This document shows, piece after piece, positions 1 to 9,399 of a stretch of DNA of 64,000 bases (within the stretch, counting starts at the first letter, position 1; each line of letters starts with the position of its first letter). The stretch covers positions 1 through 64,000 of the forward strand of contig CAMDMC010000006.1 in the NCBI GenBank assembly GCA_945901825.1, in the 5' to 3' direction. The notes under the pieces are model-generated. The model searched no databases. It had not been told where the DNA came from and saw only the letters and a program-made list of their open reading frames with translations. A program made the position numbers and the translations under genes. The stretch is from Bordetella parapertussis (GTDB lineage: Bacteria; Pseudomonadota; Gammaproteobacteria; Burkholderiales; Burkholderiaceae_A).

Positions 1-681
1 CCAGGGCTTACCCTGAAGCGTAATGGCCCGGTCGGCAATTTCCTCCACAAGACTCTCGTGGGAACTGCGGTACTGAATGAGGTTGGCAATGGAGCCCAGC
101 ATGAGCTGATGGGTTTTTGCAAACTGAACCAGGTCGGGCAGTCGTGCCATGGAGCCGTCGTCGTTCAGAATTTCGCAGATAACGGCCGAAGGACTGCGGC
201 CCGCCAGTGCCGCCAGGTCGCAGCCCGCCTCGGTATGGCCGGCCCGAGTCAGTACGCCTCCGGCCTGGGCCATGAGGGGAAAGATGTGGCCTGGCTGAAC
301 CAGGTGGTCGGGTCGGGCATCGGGGGCAACAGCCGCCTGGATAGTGCGTGCCCGATCGGCCGCACTAATGCCCGTGGTCACGCCTGTGGCCGCCTCAATG
401 GAAAGCGTAAAGGCCGTGCCGTGCGAGGACCTGTTCTGGTTCACCATCAGCGGCAGGTTCAGCTGACGGCAACGGTCTTGGGTGAGGGTAAGGCAAATTA
501 ACCCTCTGCCGTAGCGCGCCATAAAGTTTATGGCCTGCGGTGTCACGGCATCAGCGGCCATAACAAGGTCGCCTTCGTTCTCGCGGTCTTCGTCATCAAC
601 AAGCACCACCATTTTGCCCTGGCCAATGGCCTGGATGAGCTGCTCGGAAGAGGCCATTTCTAGGAGATCGTGCTCGGTCAT
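1..681 (-). CDS. ribBA: 3,4-dihydroxy-2-butanone 4-phosphate synthase (RibBA type), 3' end cut by window edge
   Basis: Makes 3,4-dihydroxy-2-butanone 4-phosphate from ribulose 5-phosphate, the four-carbon precursor of riboflavin. I read 227 codons from the ATG at 681 to the edge. The acidic loop [10 protein letters not shown] (residues 29-38) and HTEAGCDLA (149-157) are the metal and substrate motifs of RibB. A stand-alone RibB would end near residue 217; here the frame runs on past ARG/SER-rich residues 205-210 into what looks like the start of a GTP cyclohydrolase II-like second domain, as in betaproteobacterial RibBA, where that domain is often degenerate. Whether it is functional cannot be judged. 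The start overlaps the ribE stop by 4 bp (ATGA), so the two are probably translationally coupled. Confidence 0.93.
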   Translation of the reverse strand, partial: MTEHDLLEMASSEQLIQAIGQGKMVVLVDDEDRENEGDLVMAADAVTPQAINFMARYGRGLICLTLTQDRCRQLNLPLMVNQNRSSHGTAFTLSIEAATGVTTGISAADRARTIQAAVAPDARPDHLVQPGHIFPLMAQAGGVLTRAGHTEAGCDLAALAGRSPSAVICEILNDDGSMARLPDLVQFAKTHQLMLGSIANLIQYRSSHESLVEEIADRAITLQGKPW

Positions 682-1409
682 GCGCGAGTGCCTTGTGCAG
701 GGGTGTCAGAACCAGGGGATGCGGAGGCACCCGCGGCATGGCCGGGGGCCATCGGCCAACGCCCACCAGCAATCATGGACTCAAGCACACGGGCCACTTG
801 CCGGGCAATGGGATCCACCTCAAGGTTAAGCCGATCGCCAACCCCGACCCGAGAAAAGAGAGTCTTCTTCCATGTGTGCGGAATAAGGTTGATGCTCATT
901 TCGGTCTGCCCATTACGATCTGTCACCGCGTTCACCGTGAGGCTCACACCATGAACAGAGACTGAGCCTTTTTCAGTAATAAACATGGAAAGGCTTGGGG
1001 GAACCTCAAGCAGCAGCTCGTTGGATTCGTCGCGCGAACGCAGGCCAGCAACGCGCGCCGTGCCATCGATATGGCCTGAGACAATGTGCCCACCCAGGCG
1101 GTCGTTGGCACAGACCGCCTTCTCAAGATGCACGGGGCCGGGCTGATCAAGACCCACAGTGCGGTTGAGGCTCTCACGTGAGATGTCAAAAAAGCAGCCC
1201 TGACCAGTGGGTGAGATCACCGTCATGCAGGCACCGTTGACCGAAATGGAATCGCCTTCGGAAATGTCGCTTGAGTCAAGATCGCCCCAGAGAAGGTGAA
1301 CACGAAGGCCCTGCGCATCGGAATAGGGGCTGGCCTGATGCGACAGAACCTGAGACTGAGACATAACCCCTTCGATGCGCCCAATGGCCTGAACAATCCC
1401 AGTAAACAT
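678..1409 (-). CDS. ribE: riboflavin synthase alpha chain
   Basis: Dismutes two 6,7-dimethyl-8-ribityllumazine molecules to riboflavin. The protein has 243 residues and begins with the family signature [12 protein letters not shown], which fixes the start at 1409 although the frame is open further upstream. Two lumazine-binding repeats are visible: the first with SINGAC-like '[10 protein letters not shown]' and the second with '[12 protein letters not shown]', each followed by a conserved late motif (the second being INLIPHT). The C-terminal tail of about 30 residues, rich in Gly, Ala and Pro, is longer than usual (family about 200-220 residues). It lies 19 bp after ribD and overlaps ribBA by 4 bp. 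No FMN riboswitch is possible directly upstream because the gene is internal to the operon. Confidence 0.95.
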   Translation of the reverse strand: MFTGIVQAIGRIEGVMSQSQVLSHQASPYSDAQGLRVHLLWGDLDSSDISEGDSISVNGACMTVISPTGQGCFFDISRESLNRTVGLDQPGPVHLEKAVCANDRLGGHIVSGHIDGTARVAGLRSRDESNELLLEVPPSLSMFITEKGSVSVHGVSLTVNAVTDRNGQTEMSINLIPHTWKKTLFSRVGVGDRLNLEVDPIARQVARVLESMIAGGRWPMAPGHAAGASASPGSDTPAQGTRA

Positions 1410-1428
1410 AGACCTAGAGTGTAATGAG

Positions 1429-2559
1429 TTATTGAGGAGCCGCCGGATGGGGCTTGACAAGCCGAATACGCAGCCCATCGCCCACTGGGTCTTGGCCAAT
1501 AAGGCGCCATCGAGGCGCAGCCTCCACCGAGCCAAGCTCGGGCATCCCGCTGACAGGTGGCATGCCCTGCCCCAGAAAAACTGGCGCCATGTAGACCAGC
1601 CATTCGTCAATAACCCCTTCCGACCAGAAGCCACCTACAAGGGCAGGACCCGCCTCAAGATGAATCTCGTTCATGCCACGGTCGGCAAGCTGCCTTAACA
1701 AATCGTGCAGGGCAAGGCGGTCACCGGGTCTGCCGGACTGCGAGGCCACTGAAATTAGTTCAACGCCTCGTGCAGCAAGCCGATCGATGCCTTCTCGGTG
1801 AATCGGATTGTCAAGATCGGCGGTGGTCGCAACCATGGCCTTGGGCTCGCGAAAGAATCGGGCGTCGGGGTCGGCCATGAGCCTTGGATCGACCACCAGT
1901 CGATGAGGCTGCCGCGGGGTGTCCACGTAACGCACATTCAGAAGGGGGTCGTCCTGCAAAACCGTGCCAACGCCGGTGACGACAAGGCAGGAACGGGCCC
2001 GAAAGGCATGCCCATCGGCTCGCGCCTCGGGGGAGGTAATCCACTGGCTCGTCCCATTGGCAAGGGCAACACGGCCATCCATGGAGCAGGCCATTTTTGC
2101 TCGCACCCAGGGCCTACCTTTTGTCATGCGAAGAATAAAGCCGGGGTTGAGGGCTGCCGCCTTCTCGGCCAGAAGGCCACAACGAACATCAAGGCCCGCC
2201 TCTCGGAGTCGGGCAAGGCCCTTGCCAGCAACGATGGGGTTGGGGTCTTCCATGGCAGCCACCACGGCACGCACGCCCGCCTGGATAAGTGCCTCTGCGC
2301 AGGGGCCCGTTTTCCCAATGTGGTTGCAGGGCTCAAGAGTGATGTAGGCGGTCGCCCCGCGCGCCCGACTCGCAGCCTGTCGCAGAGCAACCACCTCGGC
2401 ATGGGCCTCGCCTGCCCGTTCATGCCAGCCCTGCCCCACCACCTTGCCATCACGAACAATAAGGCAGCCCACGCGGGGGTTGGGCGTGGTTGTAAAGAGC
2501 CCATGCTCGGCAAGGCTGATTGCCTTTTGCATGAAGTCGACGTCAGTGTCACTGAACAC
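1429..2559 (-). CDS. ribD: bifunctional diaminohydroxyphosphoribosylaminopyrimidine deaminase / 5-amino-6-uracil reductase
   Basis: Catalyses the deamination and side-chain reduction steps after GTP cyclohydrolase II in riboflavin synthesis. The N-terminal zinc deaminase domain shows HAEV (H53, E55) and [11 protein letters not shown] (C78, C87); the C-terminal reductase domain begins near '[10 protein letters not shown]' and carries the NADPH-binding '[12 protein letters not shown]'. I chose the GTG at 2559 because it gives the N-terminus VFSDTD that lines up with family members starting MFSxTD; the ATG at 2532 is an alternative that would shorten the protein by nine residues. With GTG it overlaps the end of nrdR by 11 bp. 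No clear Shine-Dalgarno sequence precedes either start, so translational coupling to nrdR is likely. Confidence 0.93.
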   Translation of the reverse strand: MFSDTDVDFMQKAISLAEHGLFTTTPNPRVGCLIVRDGKVVGQGWHERAGEAHAEVVALRQAASRARGATAYITLEPCNHIGKTGPCAEALIQAGVRAVVAAMEDPNPIVAGKGLARLREAGLDVRCGLLAEKAAALNPGFILRMTKGRPWVRAKMACSMDGRVALANGTSQWITSPEARADGHAFRARSCLVVTGVGTVLQDDPLLNVRYVDTPRQPHRLVVDPRLMADPDARFFREPKAMVATTADLDNPIHREGIDRLAARGVELISVASQSGRPGDRLALHDLLRQLADRGMNEIHLEAGPALVGGFWSEGVIDEWLVYMAPVFLGQGMPPVSGMPELGSVEAAPRWRLIGQDPVGDGLRIRLVKPHPAAPQ

Positions 2560-3124
2560 GGCGAATTCGCTTCGATGGGGATGCCTGCGCTGTCTTTGCC
2601 TTGCCCGCGGGGGCGGGGTTTGGACTTGACGCAGAAGAGGCCTTGGTGCGCAGGCTGCCGGCTGGTCGCCGCACGCGCGGACCCACCTCGGCAAGAATGG
2701 CCTGAAACTCGGAGACGTCCTCGAAGCTTCGGTAGACCGAGGCAAACCTGACATAGGCCACCTTGTCGAGTCGCCTTAGCGCCTTCATGACAAGCTCACC
2801 AAGAAACTGGCTTGTTACCTCGCGCTCGCCACTGGCCGCAAGCTGCTCTTCAATTAAACGAACGGCCTGATCAACAATGTCGTAGGCCACTGGCCTTTTA
2901 CGAAGGGCAAGGGCCATGCTTGCGCGCAGCTTTGCCGAATCAAAATCACAACGCGAACCATCCTTCTTAACCACGGAAGGCAGTGAGAGCTCGATTTTCT
3001 CAAGTGTCTTGAACCGACGCTCGCAGGCTAGGCAGCGACGTCGCCTGCGAATCTCAAGCCCATCGTCAAACAAACGGGTGTCAGTGACCTGGGTATCGGG
3101 CGAGCCGCAGGCGGGACAGCGCAT
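2549..3124 (-). CDS. nrdR: transcriptional repressor NrdR
   Basis: NrdR senses ATP/dATP and represses ribonucleotide reductase genes through pairs of NrdR boxes. The N-terminal zinc ribbon has C3, C6, C31 and C34, with RRRRR just before the second pair; an ATP-cone domain follows (about residues 49-139, beginning LPSVVKKDG). The family is usually about 150-155 residues long; this one has 191 because of a Lys/Ala/Pro/Ser-rich tail of roughly 40 residues after residue 150, whose coding sequence runs into ribD. It sits 3 bp after glyA, a common pairing in betaproteobacteria. Its likely targets, two palindromes upstream of nrdA, are in this same window (44901-44944). Confidence 0.96.
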   Translation of the reverse strand: MRCPACGSPDTQVTDTRLFDDGLEIRRRRRCLACERRFKTLEKIELSLPSVVKKDGSRCDFDSAKLRASMALALRKRPVAYDIVDQAVRLIEEQLAASGEREVTSQFLGELVMKALRRLDKVAYVRFASVYRSFEDVSEFQAILAEVGPRVRRPAGSLRTKASSASSPNPAPAGKAKTAQASPSKRIRRVQ

Positions 3125-3127
3125 GGC

Positions 3128-4372
3128 TTAGCGATAGACGGGGAACTGTTGAGTGAGTTGATGCACCTCGTTGCGAACCCGGGCGGCGACAGATTCGTCT
3201 TCGGGCGCCTCGAGGGTGTCAGCGATGAGATTGGCAATACGGCGCATCTCCTCAGGCCCAAAACCACGGGTCGTGCAGGCAGGGGTTCCAAGTCGAATGC
3301 CACTTGTAACCATCGGCTTTTCGGGATCGTTCGGTATGGCATTTTTATTCACCGTGATGTGGGCTCGGCCAAGGGCAGCCTCGGCTGCCTTACCCGTGAT
3401 GTTTTTCGCCCTTAGGTCAACGAGCATGACATGGCTTTCTGTGCGGCCCGAGACGATTCGCAGGCCACGCTCGACAAGGCCTTTGGCAAGGGCCTGGGCG
3501 TTATCAAGAATGCCCTGGGCGTAGACCTTGAAGCTTGGCTGCAAGGCCTCTTGAAAGGCAACCGCCTTTGCCGCAATGACATGCATGAGCGGACCGCCCT
3601 GAATGCCTGGGAAGACCGCGCTGTTAATGGCCTTTTCGTACTCGGACTTCATAAGAATAATTCCGCCGCGAGGGCCACGAAGGCTCTTGTGGGTGGTGGA
3701 AGTAACAACATCGGCATGGGGCACAGGGTTGGGGTAGAGGCCGGCAGCAATAAGACCCGAGTAATGGGCCATGTCCACCAGAAAAAGCGCGCCAATGTCT
3801 TTGGCTACCCTGGCAAACCGCTCCCAGTCAGTCTTTAAAGAATAGGCCGAGGCCCCTGCAATAAGAAGCTTCGGCCTGTGCTCACGGGCCAAGGCTTCCA
3901 TGCGGTCGTAGTCGATTTCCTCTTTGGCATTGAGGCCGTAGGGCACAACATGAAACCACTTGCCCGAGAGGTTCAGAGGCATGCCATGGGTAAGGTGACC
4001 GCCTTCGGCAAGCGAAAGGCCCATGATGGTGTCGCCCGGCTTTAAGAAAGCAAGAAAGACCGCGGTGTTGGCCTGCGCTCCCGAGTGGGGTTGAACGTTT
4101 GCGGCCTCGGCGCCGTAGAGCTTCTTTAATCGGTCGATGGCCAGTTGTTCGACCACATCCACATGCTCGCAGCCGCCGTAGTAGCGGCGACCGGGGTAGC
4201 CCTCGGCGTACTTGTTCGTAAGCTGAGAACCCTGGGCGGCAAGAACCGCGGGGCTTGCGTAGTTCTCGGAGGCAATGAGTTCAATGTGATCTTCTTGCCG
4301 AGTGTCTTCGGCCGCAATGGCCTGGGCGACTTCAGGGTCGGTCTGAACAAAGGTCTGGCTGCGATTAAACAT
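3128..4372 (-). CDS. glyA: serine hydroxymethyltransferase
   Basis: Converts serine and tetrahydrofolate to glycine and 5,10-methylene-tetrahydrofolate, the main source of one-carbon units (including those for thymidylate). At 414 residues it has normal length. Visible signatures are LIASENY near residue 32, the glycine-rich '[10 protein letters not shown]' (58-67) and the PLP-lysine motif [15 protein letters not shown] with K229. The start ATG overlaps the end of ctaA by 8 bp (ATGTTTAA), and nrdR follows 3 bp after its stop, so it is in the middle of a continuous transcription unit. Confidence 0.98.
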   Translation of the reverse strand: MFNRSQTFVQTDPEVAQAIAAEDTRQEDHIELIASENYASPAVLAAQGSQLTNKYAEGYPGRRYYGGCEHVDVVEQLAIDRLKKLYGAEAANVQPHSGAQANTAVFLAFLKPGDTIMGLSLAEGGHLTHGMPLNLSGKWFHVVPYGLNAKEEIDYDRMEALAREHRPKLLIAGASAYSLKTDWERFARVAKDIGALFLVDMAHYSGLIAAGLYPNPVPHADVVTSTTHKSLRGPRGGIILMKSEYEKAINSAVFPGIQGGPLMHVIAAKAVAFQEALQPSFKVYAQGILDNAQALAKGLVERGLRIVSGRTESHVMLVDLRAKNITGKAAEAALGRAHITVNKNAIPNDPEKPMVTSGIRLGTPACTTRGFGPEEMRRIANLIADTLEAPEDESVAARVRNEVHQLTQQFPVYR

Positions 4373-5483
4373 GCTGAAGGTCCATGGTTTTTGAGTTTTT
4401 AGATTCCGCCTTCGAAAAGGAAGGGCTTACGACGGCATACAGAAACCATAACAGCCCGAATATTAAGTGGGCTGTTAGCAGATGCACGGGCTGCGCAATA
4501 AGTGGAAAGCCTAGGTGGTTAAGGGCGCCCCCCAGGGCCATTTCAAAAGCCGTAAAGCCAACAAGAAGTCCGGCCATAAGACCAGCTCGGGTTCGTCTGA
4601 AAGGGCTTTGATAGACACGAAACATTAGATAAAGGCACAGCCCAAGAATGACCCAAGAGAAAGAGCGATGGACCTCAAAAATCCATGGAATGGCCTCAAT
4701 CCATTGGTCGCGTGTGAGGTCGGTGGCGATTCGCGAAATGAGGTCAACGCTTTCTCGAATCTGAATGCCCAGAAAAATCTGCAGGGTAAGGGCCGCAAGC
4801 GTTGCAAGAACAAGCGACCGAAACCAGCTTGGAAGTTCGCGAAGTGTTGGGGATTGTTGTGTTGTCTGCCCCGCCTGAGGCGGGGTTATGCGCTGCGCGA
4901 GCAGGGCCTGAGGGCCTGCAGCCCGCACGACGGCGTAGATAAAGCACATTTGAACCAGAAAGGCGCCCACCATATGGGCAGAGATCATGACAGGGCGAAG
5001 GTTGGAGGCCACCACCATGGAGCCAAGCCAACCGTTAAAGGCAATAAACAAAAGCCCCCCTAGGCTTGACCAAAAGACCACCGACTGTTCACGGCGAAGG
5101 GGCCAGGCAGCCAGCACGGTAAGGATGGCCAGCAGGCCGATGGTTGCGCCGACAAGGCGGTTTAGGTATTCCGTCCAGGTTTTAAACGGGTCGAAATCGG
5201 CCGTGTCATAACCCCGGTCGGCATAGCGCACTCGCCAGTCGGGCGGCAGTTGGCTTTCTTGGGTGGGCGGCACGAACTGACCAAAGCACAAAGGCCAGTC
5301 GGGGCAGCCCATGCCTGCCCCGGTCGCCCTTACCGTTCCGCCCACCAGAATAAGAAAGTAGACGGCCGTAATAGTGATGAGAACCATCCAAAGAAAACGA
5401 CGCCGCTCATGAGGCTTAACGCCTGAACCAGAAGACAGACCAACGGCCGGACCCCCAGCAGATGGCATGGAAAGGTTATTCAT
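4365..5483 (-). CDS. ctaA: heme A synthase, COX15/CtaA family (Bacteroidota-like subtype)
   Basis: Heme A synthase oxidises the C8 methyl of heme O to give heme A for aa3-type cytochrome oxidases; it is an integral membrane protein. The 372-residue protein has about eight predicted membrane spans and four of the family histidines are recognisable (in 'ISAHMVGA', 'FEVHRSF', 'QPVHLL' and the adjoining 'LTAHLI'). The first extracellular loop holds a cysteine pair CPDWPLC (C60, C66) followed by a long insert and '[10 protein letters not shown]'. From memory, that loop and 'HRSF' region resemble Bacteroidota CtaA much more than the proteobacterial COX15. The gene is away from any cytochrome oxidase genes here, but overlaps tyrS by 4 bp and glyA by 8 bp. 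Possible horizontal acquisition is inference. Confidence 0.88.
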   Translation of the reverse strand: MNNLSMPSAGGPAVGLSSGSGVKPHERRRFLWMVLITITAVYFLILVGGTVRATGAGMGCPDWPLCFGQFVPPTQESQLPPDWRVRYADRGYDTADFDPFKTWTEYLNRLVGATIGLLAILTVLAAWPLRREQSVVFWSSLGGLLFIAFNGWLGSMVVASNLRPVMISAHMVGAFLVQMCFIYAVVRAAGPQALLAQRITPPQAGQTTQQSPTLRELPSWFRSLVLATLAALTLQIFLGIQIRESVDLISRIATDLTRDQWIEAIPWIFEVHRSFSWVILGLCLYLMFRVYQSPFRRTRAGLMAGLLVGFTAFEMALGGALNHLGFPLIAQPVHLLTAHLIFGLLWFLYAVVSPSFSKAESKNSKTMDLQHV

Positions 5484-6808
5484 GACAAGGGCTCCTTAAG
5501 TTCGATGCGAGCAAATCTGCGCTTACCCACCTGCAAGACATACTGGCCGGCGGAAAGCTCAAGCATGCGGTCGGCAACGCGCTCACCGTTAAGTCGGACT
5601 CCACCCTGCTCAATGGAGCGCACTGCCTCGGACCCTGAGCTTACAAGACCTGCCTGCCTTAAAGCCTGACTCACGGAAAGGGGAGCGTAGCCCAGCAGAG
5701 TTAAAGGCAGATCGGTGGGACTTTCACCCTTTTTAAAGCGCGCCTCAAAATCGGTAAGCGCCTTTTCCGAAGCCGCCCTGGAGTGAAACCGTTCAACAAG
5801 CTCCATGGCCAGGTCAACCTTAATGTCCCGAGGGTTTCGGCCCGCCAGCGCTTCTGCCTTAAGTGCCTCGATCTGCGCCATGCTGCGAGAGGAAAGCAAC
5901 AGGAAGTAGCGCCACATTAGATCGTCTGAGATCGACATAAGCTTGCCAAACATCTCCGAGGCGGGCTCGGCGATACCCACATAGTTGCCTTTGCTCTTAC
6001 TCATCTTCTCAACCCCGTCGAGTCCCTCGAGCAAGGGCATGGTGAGAATGCACTGGGGGCTCTGGCCGGCATCTTTCTGAAGCTCGCGTCCCATCAGTAG
6101 GTTGAACTTCTGATCGGTGCCCCCCAGCTCGAGATCAGCCTTTAGAACCACCGAGTCGTAGCCCTGCAGGAGGGGGTAGAGAAACTCGTGAACACTTATA
6201 GAGACTCCGGCCTTGTAGCGCTTGGTGAAGTCGTCGCGCTCGAGCATGCGGGCCACGGTAGCCTGGGCGGCAAGCCGAATCATGCCCTGGGAACCCAGCG
6301 CCTCGCACCATTCCGAGTTCTTGCGTACCTCGGTCTTGTTAGGATCAAGGACAAGACTGGCCTGCTGAAAATAAGTCTGGGCGTTGACGGCAATGTCCTC
6401 CGCCGTTAGTGGCGGGCGCGTGGCATTACGACCCGTTGGGTCTCCAATGAGCGCCGTGAAATCGCCCACAAGAAAAATAACCTGATGGCCCAGGTCTTGA
6501 AGCTGACGAAGCTTGGTAAGTACAACGGTATGGCCCAGATGCAGATCGGGCGCTGTTGGGTCGAGACCAAGTTTGACGCGAAGAGGAGTCTTCGTCGCAT
6601 GGGCGCGCAAGAGCTTCTGCTGAAGCTCGGTTTCCACAAGAATTTCATCACTGCCCCGGCCAATAACGGCCATGGCCTGCTCGACCTCGGGGGGTAGGCT
6701 GGCGGCATTGGAAATGTCCGACGCGCCCTGGGCATCTGGTGAGGCCTGCGTGCCGGCAGACGCTGGGCCCTGAGTCGCGTTTGAGGGGTGAGATGGGGAA
6801 GGGGGCAT
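5480..6808 (-). CDS. tyrS: tyrosyl-tRNA synthetase
   Basis: Charges tRNA-Tyr with tyrosine. The class I signatures are HLGH (residues 90-93, in place of HIGH) and KMSKS near residue 275, and a C-terminal S4 RNA-binding domain occupies about the last 70 residues ('[10 protein letters not shown]'). This is the TyrS form found in many proteobacteria with the KMSKS motif intact. At 442 residues it is longer than usual because of a Pro/Ser/Ala-rich N-terminal stretch of about 40 residues; the start at 6808 is therefore the least certain part, although a -10-like CATTAT lies just 5 nt before it. It is the first gene of the tyrS-ctaA-glyA-nrdR-rib string and is divergent from the M23 peptidase gene with only 37 bp between starts. 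Confidence 0.95.
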   Translation of the reverse strand: MPPSPSHPSNATQGPASAGTQASPDAQGASDISNAASLPPEVEQAMAVIGRGSDEILVETELQQKLLRAHATKTPLRVKLGLDPTAPDLHLGHTVVLTKLRQLQDLGHQVIFLVGDFTALIGDPTGRNATRPPLTAEDIAVNAQTYFQQASLVLDPNKTEVRKNSEWCEALGSQGMIRLAAQATVARMLERDDFTKRYKAGVSISVHEFLYPLLQGYDSVVLKADLELGGTDQKFNLLMGRELQKDAGQSPQCILTMPLLEGLDGVEKMSKSKGNYVGIAEPASEMFGKLMSISDDLMWRYFLLLSSRSMAQIEALKAEALAGRNPRDIKVDLAMELVERFHSRAASEKALTDFEARFKKGESPTDLPLTLLGYAPLSVSQALRQAGLVSSGSEAVRSIEQGGVRLNGERVADRMLELSAGQYVLQVGKRRFARIELKEPLS

Positions 6809-6845
6809 GGCTGATAATGGCGTTAGGAACTACAATTCTACGGTT
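6809..6845. promoter_or_regulatory. 37-bp divergent spacer tyrS / M23 gene with two -10-like hexamers
   Basis: On the minus strand CATTAT (6814-6819) lies 5 nt before the tyrS ATG. On the plus strand TACAAT (6831-6836) lies 9 nt before the M23 ATG. I could not find good -35 hexamers. If both are used, transcripts would begin at or within a few bases of the start codons. Confidence 0.4.
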
Positions 6846-8204
6846 ATGAAGACAAGCACGCTCCGCTTCTGGATCTACGGTACCGCAGCCTTTGGCGTTT
6901 CAATGGCGAGCATCACCAGTCTTGGCATCTCCACAGTCAGCGATGCCGAATCAAAGATGCTTGCTCAGCCCGTGGTTAAGCTGCTTGAGACGCCTTCTTT
7001 AGAGTCACAACTCAAGGCGCTCGAGACCCACGGCCTGGAGCTCGCCCGCGAGGACGAAGTGTTGGCCAGTGACACCATTGCCAGTCTCTTTGAGAGGCTG
7101 GGTGTTGAGGACTCCGAGGCGCTTATTTACCTGGCAGCAAACAAGACCAATGCCTCGGTCCTTAAGGCCAATGTGGGCAAGACAGCCCTGGTTCACACCG
7201 ACATTAACGGCAGCCTGCTTCGGCTTCAGCTTGTGAACGGCCAGGATACCTGGGTGGTGGAGCGAACCGGAGAGGGGCAGTTTGCAACCCGTATTGGCCA
7301 GGCGGGGGTCGAAACCGTCACCGAACATCGATCGGTCATGGTGGGCAAGTCCTTTTTTAACGCCATGGACCAGGCCGGCGTTCCAAGCCCCATCACAGAA
7401 GACGTCGTCAACCTTTTTGAATCGGACCTTGACTTTCGTCGCCAGGTGCAGCCCGGTGACAAGGTTCGAGTAATTTACGAGAGCAAGAAGGTGGCGGGCC
7501 GCGAGATTGGGGACTTCAGGCTGGTTGCTGTTCGATTCGAGGCCACAGGTGCCTCTTACGAGGCCTTGTTCTTCAATGCAGGCAATGACGGCAAGGGAAA
7601 TTATTACGATGCCGAAGGCAAGTCGGTGAAACGAGGCTTTCTTGCTGCGCCCTTGCGCTACACGCGAATTAGTTCAAGCTTTTCACGCTACCGTCTCCAT
7701 CCCTTGTTTGGTGATCCACGCGCCCACCGTGGCGTGGACTATGCCGCGCCCATTGGAACGCCCGTGCGATCGGTGGCCGAAGGTACGATTGTTGCCAGAG
7801 GCTGGAACGGTGGCTACGGCAATGCCATTGAAATCCAGCATAACGCGCGCTACTCCACCTACTACGCCCACCTATCGCGCTCTGCGCCAGGCATGGTTGT
7901 GGGCCGAGAAGTTCGTATGGGCGAAGTCATTGGCTTTGTTGGTACCACTGGCTGGGCCACAGGCCCGCACCTTCACTACGAGTTCCGGGTGCAAGGTCGG
8001 TCGATTGACCCCATTCGAATTGCCCGCGAAAATCCACAGGTTCCAAGCCTCGCGGGCCAAGACCTGCAACGCTTTCTTTTGGTTTCCGCAGATCTGCGTA
8101 AGCGCCTAAGCCTTCTTGATAGCGTAAACACGGCCGAGGCAGGCGGCATTCCGGCCGCCGCGGGTCGAAACTCCAACCCCAGTCCAAGGCTTGCAAGGCA
8201 ATAA
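6846..8204 (+). CDS. M23 family murein endopeptidase (MepM-like)
   Basis: Probable D,D-endopeptidase that cuts peptide cross-links in periplasmic peptidoglycan. An N-terminal hydrophobic segment (about residues 7-30) would anchor or export it. A middle region of mixed structure (about 100-260) resembles the OapA/LysM-like part of MepM relatives. The LytM catalytic domain near the C-terminus shows H294-x3-D298 (in HRGVDYAAP), H342 and HLH (375-377), the four zinc/catalytic positions. I chose the ATG at 6846, 13 codons after an in-frame upstream ATG that overlaps the tyrS start, because the hydrophobic segment begins here and a -10-like box precedes it. anmK overlaps its end by 14 bp; the tyrS / M23 / anmK arrangement is common in betaproteobacteria. 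Confidence 0.9.
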   Translation: MKTSTLRFWIYGTAAFGVSMASITSLGISTVSDAESKMLAQPVVKLLETPSLESQLKALETHGLELAREDEVLASDTIASLFERLGVEDSEALIYLAANKTNASVLKANVGKTALVHTDINGSLLRLQLVNGQDTWVVERTGEGQFATRIGQAGVETVTEHRSVMVGKSFFNAMDQAGVPSPITEDVVNLFESDLDFRRQVQPGDKVRVIYESKKVAGREIGDFRLVAVRFEATGASYEALFFNAGNDGKGNYYDAEGKSVKRGFLAAPLRYTRISSSFSRYRLHPLFGDPRAHRGVDYAAPIGTPVRSVAEGTIVARGWNGGYGNAIEIQHNARYSTYYAHLSRSAPGMVVGREVRMGEVIGFVGTTGWATGPHLHYEFRVQGRSIDPIRIARENPQVPSLAGQDLQRFLLVSADLRKRLSLLDSVNTAEAGGIPAAAGRNSNPSPRLARQ

Positions 8205-9399
8205 CCTGGCTGAGGGGTCGCCTGTCACAGGGGCCGGTGAGTGCCCGCTTTTCCTTGGCATCATGTCTGGGACCAGCCTAGACGCCCTTGATGCGGTTTT
8301 AATACGGGTTGAAAAATCGGGCCCCAGTCGTCTAGGTTTCTGGAGCCGGCCCATGCCTAAAGGGCTTCAAGAGGCCTTCCTTCAGTTGCACAACCCGCTC
8401 TGTGAGGCCGCATTGCTCAAAGCGCAACAGGCCGCCCTGGCATTTGCATACGAAGTCAGCCAGCTCGTGCATGACGTCAAGAAAGACACCGAGAGCCTTG
8501 GTCCTATTCGAGCCGTAGGTGTTCACGGTCAGACCATCCTTCATCGCCCCGAGCTTGGCATTAGCCTGCAGCTTAATGCGCCTGCGGTGATTGCTGAACA
8601 GACGGGTCTGGTGGTGGTCAGCGATTTTCGAACCGCTGATCTTGCCGCCCAGGGTCAGGGAGCGCCGCTCGTACCACTCTTTCATCAGGCTATTGCACAG
8701 GGCGAGACGTCGTGCGACCTGGCGGTCCTAAACCTTGGGGGTATTGCCAACCTCACTCTTATGACCCGCGAGCAGGGCACCCATGCGAGGACCCGAATTC
8801 GTGGCTTTGACACGGGCCCTGCCAACATGCTGATGGACCTTTGGGCCCAAGAAAATGGACGGGGCCGCTTTGACAGAGATGGGGAACTTGCTCGCGCGGG
8901 CAAGGCCAACCAGAGGTTCGTAGACCGATTGATGCAGCATCCGTTTTTCGCCAAAGCGCCTCCTAAGAGTACGGGGCGCGATGACTTTAATGCCAGCTGG
9001 CTTCGGCAGCAGCTCCAGGCGTTTCAGACGCCTCTTTCGGCAGCCGACGTTCAGGCAAGTCTTTTGGCCCTAAGCTGCCAGTCAATTGCAAGGGCCCTTC
9101 CCCGCAGTACACAAAAGCTTTTCCTCTGTGGTGGAGGGGCGAAGAACCCTGGCTTTATTCAAGGTCTGCAACATGCCCTAGGGCAGGATGCCGCAAGGGA
9201 CCCCTGCGAGGTTCAGACCACGGAGAACCTGGGCTGGGCTGTGGAGGAGGTTGAGGCTGCGGCCTTCGCTTGGCTCGCTTACTTGCGCCTGAACGGCCAA
9301 CCGGGCAACTACCCCGAGGTCACAGGTGCGCTTGGACCGCGATGCCTGGGCAGTGTCACCGGACCCGCCCAGCCCTGGGACGCACAAAACCAGAACTAG
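8191..9399 (+). CDS. anmK: anhydro-N-acetylmuramic acid kinase
   Basis: Phosphorylates and opens 1,6-anhydro-MurNAc to MurNAc-6-phosphate, returning cell-wall sugar to metabolism. The ATP-binding 'GIMSGTSLDALDAVL' near residue 24, 'GVHGQTILHRP' and 'LNLGGIANLT' are family signatures, and 'GFDTGPANMLMDLW' follows. Length (402) is slightly above the usual 370-390. The start is inside the last codons of the M23 gene. Its stop codon shares the four bases CTAG (9396-9399) with the stop of the convergent DAHP synthase gene. With ampD and mpl elsewhere in the window it forms part of a peptidoglycan recycling pathway. Confidence 0.96.
   Translation: MQGNNLAEGSPVTGAGECPLFLGIMSGTSLDALDAVLIRVEKSGPSRLGFWSRPMPKGLQEAFLQLHNPLCEAALLKAQQAALAFAYEVSQLVHDVKKDTESLGPIRAVGVHGQTILHRPELGISLQLNAPAVIAEQTGLVVVSDFRTADLAAQGQGAPLVPLFHQAIAQGETSCDLAVLNLGGIANLTLMTREQGTHARTRIRGFDTGPANMLMDLWAQENGRGRFDRDGELARAGKANQRFVDRLMQHPFFAKAPPKSTGRDDFNASWLRQQLQAFQTPLSAADVQASLLALSCQSIARALPRSTQKLFLCGGGAKNPGFIQGLQHALGQDAARDPCEVQTTENLGWAVEEVEAAAFAWLAYLRLNGQPGNYPEVTGALGPRCLGSVTGPAQPWDAQNQN

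Noticed and set aside
1798..2751. 317-codon plus-strand open frame opposite ribD and nrdR
   Set aside because: Composition and lack of any recognisable domain fit an antisense shadow of GC-rich coding DNA; ribD and nrdR on the other strand have full motif sets.
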